DNA of 10,852 bases from Proteobacteria bacterium UBA6920. Lineage in GTDB: Bacteria > Pseudomonadota > Gammaproteobacteria > SG8-11. The position numbers and the translations under genes are program-made. Of this stretch, positions 7,267 to 10,852 are shown in pieces. Each line of letters begins with the position of its first letter. Within the stretch, counting starts at the first letter, position 1. Under the pieces are notes generated by a model, which was not told the origin of the DNA, did not search any database, and saw nothing but the letters and a program-made list of their open reading frames with translations. The stretch spans positions 11,061 through 21,912 of the forward strand of contig DKAS01000050.1 of the NCBI GenBank assembly GCA_002448875.1, read 5' to 3'.

Positions 7267-9066
7267 ATGGCGCCGACGCGCCGCTGGATGGCCATGCTGC
7301 GTATCATAAAAATACATGACGACACGTCCCGGGCCAACAAGGATGCCATCGAGCAGGTCAAGATCATCCTGCGCCGGCAGTTTCCCCTGGCCACGGACGC
7401 CGATATCCAGAAGCTGCCCGGGCAGCTGCGCGACCCGCTGGGCTACCGTTTTCGTTCCGTACTGTTCGTGGCCGAGGATTTTCAACGCCGGGTCAAAGGC
7501 TTCGCCCTCATGTGGCATCTGCCGGACCTGAATATCTGTTATCTGGACTACCTGTCGGCGGCGCCCGGCCAGACCGGCGGCGGCATCGGCGGCATGCTTT
7601 ACGAGGAGGTGCGGGAGGAGGCGAAATCTCTGGGGGTGATCGGTCTGTTTTTTGAGGTTATACCGGACGAGCCGCCGTTGTGCCCGTGGCCGGAGCTGCT
7701 CAAGCAGAACATCGCCCGCGCCAAATTCTATGAGCGCTATGATGCCCGACCGGTGGTGAACAGCGCATTCTTCACCCCGGTCGACCCGGAAGACAATATC
7801 CTGCTGTTTTTGATGTACGATCATCTTGGCCGGCCCGCGAACATCAGTCAGGGAAAAATCCGCGAAATCGCCCGCGCCGTGCTTGAACGTAAGTACAGCG
7901 GCCAGTGCAGCGAGGAATACATCCAGCGGGTACTGGCCACCTACCGGGACGACCCGGCCGTGATTCGGCCGCCGCGCTACCGGAAAAAACGCATCATGGA
8001 AAAAGCGAAGACGCCGCTGACCGGCGAAGCGCCGATTCCCCTGATCGTCAATTCGGCCCATGATATCCACCATGTGCGCGATCGCGGTTATGTAGAGGCG
8101 CCGGTGCGTATCACCACCATTCTGAGCCAGCTGCAGTCCACCGGCCTGTTCCGCACCCTGCGCGCGCATCCAGTCCCCGAACGTATCATCCAGCGGGTGC
8201 ATGACCGGGAATACGTCGATTTTCTGCGCCGGGCGTGCGCGAAAATGCCCGCCGGCAAGTCCATTTATCCGGTGGTGTTTCCCCTGCGCAATATGACCCG
8301 GCCGCCCAAGGAGATGGAAATGCGGGCCGGCTATTTCTGCAGCGACACCTTCACCCCCATCAATCGCAATGCCTACCTGGCGGCGCGCGGGGCGGTGGCC
8401 TGCGCCGTGACCGCCGCCGGCTGCGTGGTCGGCGGCAGTCATTTCGCCTATGCCCTGGTGCGGCCGCCGGGGCATCACGCCGAGCAGCGCGCCGCCGGCG
8501 GCTTCTGCTACTTCAATTCGGCGGCCATCGTCGCCGACTATCTCAGCGACTACGGCAAGGTCGCGGTCCTCGATATCGATTTTCACCACGGCAACGGCAC
8601 CCAGGAAATCTTCTATGACCGGGACGATGTGCTGACGGTGTCCATCCACGGTCATCCTAACTTCGCCTATCCTTTTTTCAGTGGCTTCGCCGACGAACGG
8701 GGCCGGGATGCAGGGCAGGGATTCAATATCAATTACCCCCTGCCGGAGCACATCAACGCCGAGCAATACCGCAAGACTCTCAAGCGCGCTCTGCTGCAAA
8801 TCAGGAAGTTCTCCCCCCTCTATTTGGTGCTGAGCCTGGGCCTGGATACGGCGAAGAACGATCCCACCGGCAGCTGGCCCTTGCGCGGTGGGGATTTTTT
8901 CAGCAACGGCCTGATGATAGGCGGCAGCAATCTGCCCACCGTGATCATCCAGGAAGGGGGGTATGACAACCGCACCCTGGGGGTCAATGCCCGGGAATTC
9001 TTCAAGGGCCTGTGGCAGGGCTACAGTACGCGGAAGACAAAACGCGGGCGCGGCTGGCGCGCTTGA
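7267..9066 (+). CDS. GNAT-like acetyltransferase fused to acetylpolyamine amidohydrolase / class II HDAC-like deacetylase
   Basis: A 599-residue two-domain protein. Residues about 10-215 look like a GNAT N-acetyltransferase: beta strands LFVAED and ICYLDYLSAAP, then an acetyl-CoA loop GQTGGGIGGMLYEEV (Q102 to G108, fitting Q/R-x-x-G-x-G/A). A basic linker (about 225-255) leads to the arginase/deacetylase fold (about 258-590). This has RPPGHHA (His403, His404), DIDFHHGNGTQ (Zn ligands Asp438 and His440), LSLGLDT (third Zn ligand Asp527) and EGGY (Tyr566). The segment FYDRDDVLTVSIHGHP followed by YPFFSGFADE closely resembles bacterial acetylpolyamine amidohydrolases, which remove acetyl groups from acetylated polyamines using zinc. 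All expected catalytic residues are present. The GNAT substrate is unknown. In-frame ATGs at 7288 and 7294 are alternative starts, and none has a strong ribosome binding site. The gene begins 42 bp after the MscS stop with no clear terminator between. Confidence 0.9.
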   Translation: MAPTRRWMAMLRIIKIHDDTSRANKDAIEQVKIILRRQFPLATDADIQKLPGQLRDPLGYRFRSVLFVAEDFQRRVKGFALMWHLPDLNICYLDYLSAAPGQTGGGIGGMLYEEVREEAKSLGVIGLFFEVIPDEPPLCPWPELLKQNIARAKFYERYDARPVVNSAFFTPVDPEDNILLFLMYDHLGRPANISQGKIREIARAVLERKYSGQCSEEYIQRVLATYRDDPAVIRPPRYRKKRIMEKAKTPLTGEAPIPLIVNSAHDIHHVRDRGYVEAPVRITTILSQLQSTGLFRTLRAHPVPERIIQRVHDREYVDFLRRACAKMPAGKSIYPVVFPLRNMTRPPKEMEMRAGYFCSDTFTPINRNAYLAARGAVACAVTAAGCVVGGSHFAYALVRPPGHHAEQRAAGGFCYFNSAAIVADYLSDYGKVAVLDIDFHHGNGTQEIFYDRDDVLTVSIHGHPNFAYPFFSGFADERGRDAGQGFNINYPLPEHINAEQYRKTLKRALLQIRKFSPLYLVLSLGLDTAKNDPTGSWPLRGGDFFSNGLMIGGSNLPTVIIQEGGYDNRTLGVNAREFFKGLWQGYSTRKTKRGRGWRA

Positions 9067-9118
9067 GGTGCGGACCCGCTGCGGGATTGCGCCCCGCCTC
9101 GGGCGTATGCTGAAATCT

Positions 9119-9142
9119 CTGCTGACACCAGGCTGTCAGCAG
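9119..9142. repeat. Perfect 9-bp inverted repeat upstream of the VOC gene (candidate operator or hairpin)
   Basis: CTGCTGACA (9119-9127) and TGTCAGCAG (9134-9142) are exact inverse complements around a 6-nt centre. The element lies 53 bases after the deacetylase stop and 59 bases before the VOC start. It is followed by a G run rather than T, which argues against an intrinsic terminator. A dyad of this size upstream of a regulator-containing operon could be the binding site of the HTH-WYL protein encoded two genes later; that is inference. Confidence 0.6.
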
Positions 9143-9201
9143 GGGGGTGATAGGGTAGGCCTCGTGGTTTTATTCATCACTCAATCCCAAGGAGATAACA
9201 A

Positions 9202-9591
9202 ATGCAACAGACAGGTTTTGATCAGCGCAAGGTGGCGGTGTGGTTCGAGATCCCGGCGGAGAACTTCACGCGCGCGGTCGATTTCTATCAGCAGGTGTTT
9301 CAGACCGAGCTGACTCAGGAAACCATGAGCGATATGCGCATGGCGGTGTTTCCCCATGCCGATACAGTTCCCTCCGGCGCGGTGGTGCAGCATCCCGATT
9401 TTAAACCGGCTGACGCCGGTTCCCTGGTCTATCTGCACGGCGGCGACGATCTGGCGGTTCCGCTGCAGCGGGTCAGCGCCGCCGGCGGCAAGGTGGTGCT
9501 GCCTAAGATGCTGATCAATGACAAAGTAGGTTACATCGCCCACTTCATCGACAGCGAAGGCAACCGTATCGGTTTGCATTCCAGACAGTGA
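9202..9591 (+). CDS. VOC family (glyoxalase/bleomycin-resistance fold) protein
   Basis: A 129-residue protein forming one two-module VOC domain. The first module has VAVWFEIPAENFTRAVDFYQQVF, beginning with the strand-helix pattern typical of the family. The second ends with YIAHFIDSEGNRIGLHS, the classic final strands with D-x-x-G-N-x-x-G. VOC proteins bind small ligands, often with a divalent metal, and include glyoxalases, dioxygenases and resistance proteins. The substrate here cannot be read from the sequence. The start is well set by AAGGAG (9189-9194), seven bases before ATG. The regulator gene starts 15 bp after the stop, so the two are almost surely co-transcribed. YafY-type regulators are commonly found beside VOC genes of this kind. 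Confidence 0.9.
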   Translation: MQQTGFDQRKVAVWFEIPAENFTRAVDFYQQVFQTELTQETMSDMRMAVFPHADTVPSGAVVQHPDFKPADAGSLVYLHGGDDLAVPLQRVSAAGGKVVLPKMLINDKVGYIAHFIDSEGNRIGLHSRQ

Positions 9592-9606
9592 CGGAGCAGT
9601 GACGGC

Positions 9607-10326
9607 ATGCGCCGGGCTGACCGCCTGTTTCAAATCGTGCAGCATCTGCGCGGCCGCCGCCTGACCACGGCGGAGTGGCTGGCGCAGCGGCTGCAGGTCT
9701 CCCGGCGCACCATCTATCGCGATGTGCAGGATCTGATGCTCAGCGGCGTACCCATCGAGGGCGAGGCGGGCGTCGGTTATATGGTGCGCCACGGCCTGGA
9801 TCTGCCACCGCTGATGTTCAGCCGCGAGCAGATCGAAGCCCTGGTGGTGGGCGCGCGCCTGGTGCGCCGTTTTGCCGGCGGCGCCCTGGCGCAGTCGGCG
9901 CAGTCGGCGCTGGATAAAATCGAGGCCGTGTTGCCCGAGGAGTTGCGCGCCAGGGTCGAACAAACCCGCGTATTCGTCCCGCATTTCGCCGCCGATGAAA
10001 AAACGTCGAAGTTGTTCGACGGCGTACACCTGGCGTTGAACCAGCGGCGTTTTATCGCCATTCGCTACACCCGCGCCGACGGCGAACTCTCACTGCGCAC
10101 CCTTAGACCGCTGGGTCTGTACTTCTGGGGCGCGGTGTGGACCCTGGCCGCCTGGTGCGAACTGCGCCAGGACTATCGCAGTTTTCGCATCGATCGGATC
10201 CAGCAGCTGGATCTGCTGGCGGAGCAGTTCGCGGAAGACGGCGGCATTACCCTGCAGGAATTTATCAACTGTCAGTATCGCCAGTGTGACGCGGAGCGGG
10301 CGCGCCCGCCGGACGTTACTTCTTGA
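9607..10326 (+). CDS. YafY-type HTH-WYL transcriptional regulator
   Basis: A 239-residue cytoplasmic regulator. Residues about 3-60 form an HTH_11-type winged helix: RRADRLFQIVQHL, then LAQRLQVSRRTIYRDVQDL as the helix-turn-helix, then GVPIEGEAGVGYMV as the wing. Residues about 140-215 are a WYL domain, with FIAIRYTRADGE, LRPLGLYFWGAVWTLAAW and YRSFRIDRI. The signature tripeptide is W178-T179-L180 rather than W-Y-L, a variant I associate with the YafY subgroup. WYL domains bind ligands, including nucleic acids or small molecules, and control DNA binding. It probably regulates its own operon with the VOC gene, and the inverted repeat at 9119-9142 is a candidate site. A GGAG (9593-9596) precedes the ATG at a slightly long spacing of 10. 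The 3' end overlaps the convergent cytochrome gene by 11 nt. Confidence 0.92.
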   Translation: MRRADRLFQIVQHLRGRRLTTAEWLAQRLQVSRRTIYRDVQDLMLSGVPIEGEAGVGYMVRHGLDLPPLMFSREQIEALVVGARLVRRFAGGALAQSAQSALDKIEAVLPEELRARVEQTRVFVPHFAADEKTSKLFDGVHLALNQRRFIAIRYTRADGELSLRTLRPLGLYFWGAVWTLAAWCELRQDYRSFRIDRIQQLDLLAEQFAEDGGITLQEFINCQYRQCDAERARPPDVTS

Positions 10327-10603
10327 AGTGATAGTATTCGCTGTTGAGAAACTCGATTACGTCGGCGATCTCGTCGTCGAACCACTGGGTATTGGTCTGG
10401 TGTACGCAGAAATTGACCCGCTTCTGCAGGCCGGCGTAATCCTTCACCAGGCGTTTTTCCCGCACGTAGACATCCTCGCCGTGGCAGCCGTAGCAGCGCT
10501 GCTGCAGCAGGGATTCGCCGCGCTTGGTATCGGTGGCGGCCTGGGAGGTCAGAGGCAGCGGCAGCAGGAGGAGCAGGCTCAGGGCGGGCAGGTGTTTCAT
10601 CAT
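10316..10603 (-). CDS. Small periplasmic monohaem c-type cytochrome
   Basis: A 95-residue protein read on the minus strand. Residues 1-22 are a clear signal peptide (MMKHLPALS plus a Leu/Pro-rich core, ending S-Q-A), so the mature form is about 73 residues and periplasmic. One haem attachment site, C37-Y-G-C40-H41, lies after a short helix (TKRGESLLQQR), and the C-terminal helix DDEIADVIEFLNSEYY is typical of class I folds. The mature chain contains no Met, so the usual Met axial ligand is impossible. His68, Asn71 and His92 are candidates. A third Cys (Cys66) is unpaired. The pattern is reminiscent of SHP-type cytochromes with His/Asn coordination, but I cannot confirm that. It could donate or accept electrons in respiration or bind a small ligand. 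Either Met1 or Met2 may be the start, and both lack a strong ribosome binding site. Confidence 0.88.
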   Translation of the reverse strand: MMKHLPALSLLLLLPLPLTSQAATDTKRGESLLQQRCYGCHGEDVYVREKRLVKDYAGLQKRVNFCVHQTNTQWFDDEIADVIEFLNSEYYHFKK

Positions 10604-10684
10604 GGAGTCAGGTTCCCGGTGGATAGTTTGATGGGGAGATGATAGCGCGTTAGCGCGGTTTGGGGTATCACTCCATGGTGCGTT

Positions 10685-10711
10685 TTCCCTGGGTGCGCTA
10701 TTCAGAGGGAA
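10685..10711. repeat. Short inverted repeat in the right-hand non-coding region
   Basis: TTCCCT (10685-10690) and AGGGAA (10706-10711) are inverse complements around 15 nt. It is weak by itself and is listed because it lies just left of the stronger dyad at 10727-10776, so the two could form consecutive stem-loops. Confidence 0.3.
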
Positions 10712-10726
10712 GTAGGGTTAGGAAAA

Positions 10727-10776
10727 GGACCGTACCTGTGGGGCATTCATCCAGGCCACGCGAACCGGTACGGTCC
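10727..10776. repeat. Perfect 10-bp inverted repeat with 30-nt interior
   Basis: GGACCGTACC (10727-10736) and GGTACGGTCC (10767-10776) are exact inverse complements. The interior has a possible small inner pairing, GTGG (10738-10741) with CCAC (10756-10759). No T run follows. It could be the stem of a structured RNA, the edge of a mobile or repeated element, or a regulatory dyad for a gene beyond the window. Confidence 0.5.
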
Positions 10777-10852
10777 GTGGACTGGCGGCGTGGCGGAGAC
10801 AATACCGTGTGGTCCCGTCGGGCTATATGGAGTTCCCGCCCGCTTTTCGCAG

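Larger units (their letters stand above)
10604..10852. other. Right-edge region with no recognised gene
   Basis: These 249 bases lie upstream of the cytochrome gene and reach the window edge. They should contain the cytochrome promoter; on the minus strand TATCAT (10644 to 10639) is a possible -10 but no convincing -35 accompanies it. Two inverted repeats lie at 10685-10711 and 10727-10776. A plus-strand frame from ATG 10675 stays open to the edge, but its translation is Arg/Ser/Trp/Pro-rich, lacks a ribosome binding site and resembles no family I know, so I do not call it a gene. Confidence 0.5.

Noticed and set aside
6412..8799. A 795-codon open frame on the minus strand spanning the channel and acetylation genes
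   Set aside because: It lies wholly antisense to two genes with clear family motifs, is rich in Gly/His/Gln/Ala as expected of the complement of GC-rich coding DNA, and shows no domain.
10639..10644. TATCAT on the minus strand as the cytochrome promoter -10
   Set aside because: The hexamer is good but no matching -35 occurs at an allowed distance, so it is mentioned but not called as a promoter.
10675..10852. Plus-strand frame from ATG 10675 open to the window edge
   Set aside because: No ribosome binding site, a composition full of Arg, Ser and Trp, and inverted repeats inside it suggest non-coding DNA; kept only as part of the unassigned region.

Overview
The window (about 10.9 kb, G+C rich, roughly 60% by eye) looks like chromosomal DNA of a gammaproteobacterium. 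The evidence is the gene types: an MscS-family channel, a YafY-type WYL regulator paired with a VOC protein, a DUF502 membrane protein and a small periplasmic c-type cytochrome. Genus cannot be told from the sequence alone. No tRNA, rRNA, CRISPR array or transposase is visible. Coding density is high and no gene-free stretch exceeds 300 bases.

Layout, left to right. (1) Positions 3-1499 hold the 3' part of a large, unrecognised, probably exported protein that enters from the left edge after a Ser/Asn-rich linker; a GC-rich hairpin follows. (2) An AT-rich spacer with a plausible sigma-70 promoter leads to a membrane-anchored NERD-domain protein (1678-2322). A DUF502 membrane protein (2395-3063) follows; its reading frame is broken by one in-frame TAG at codon 62. 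A terminator-like hairpin with a T run closes this block. (3) The centre is a two-gene unit, 3180-7224. A 1081-residue protein has a signal peptide, a long periplasmic coiled-coil region, a multi-pass membrane bundle and a C-terminal P-loop ATPase with a possible winged-helix tail. Its last codons overlap the start of a compact 268-residue MscS channel by 8 nt. The first protein resembles the non-pore part of an MscK-type channel with an ATPase where the pore domain would be, and the pore is supplied by the second gene. I infer a two-component, ATP-responsive mechanosensitive channel; this is the most novel candidate here. (4) Forty-two bases downstream lies a 599-residue fusion of a GNAT-like acetyltransferase to an acetylpolyamine amidohydrolase/class II HDAC-like deacetylase (7267-9066). 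(5) A perfect 9-bp inverted repeat (9119-9142) precedes a two-gene unit: a VOC protein and a YafY-type HTH-WYL regulator. (6) On the minus strand, converging with and overlapping the regulator by 11 nt, is a small monohaem c-type cytochrome with no Met in its mature chain. The last ~250 bases hold two inverted repeats and no recognised gene.

All genes except the cytochrome read rightward. Probable transcription units are NERD-DUF502, ATPase-MscS (possibly reading on into the GNAT-deacetylase gene), and VOC-regulator. Functional links between these units are inferred from adjacency only.
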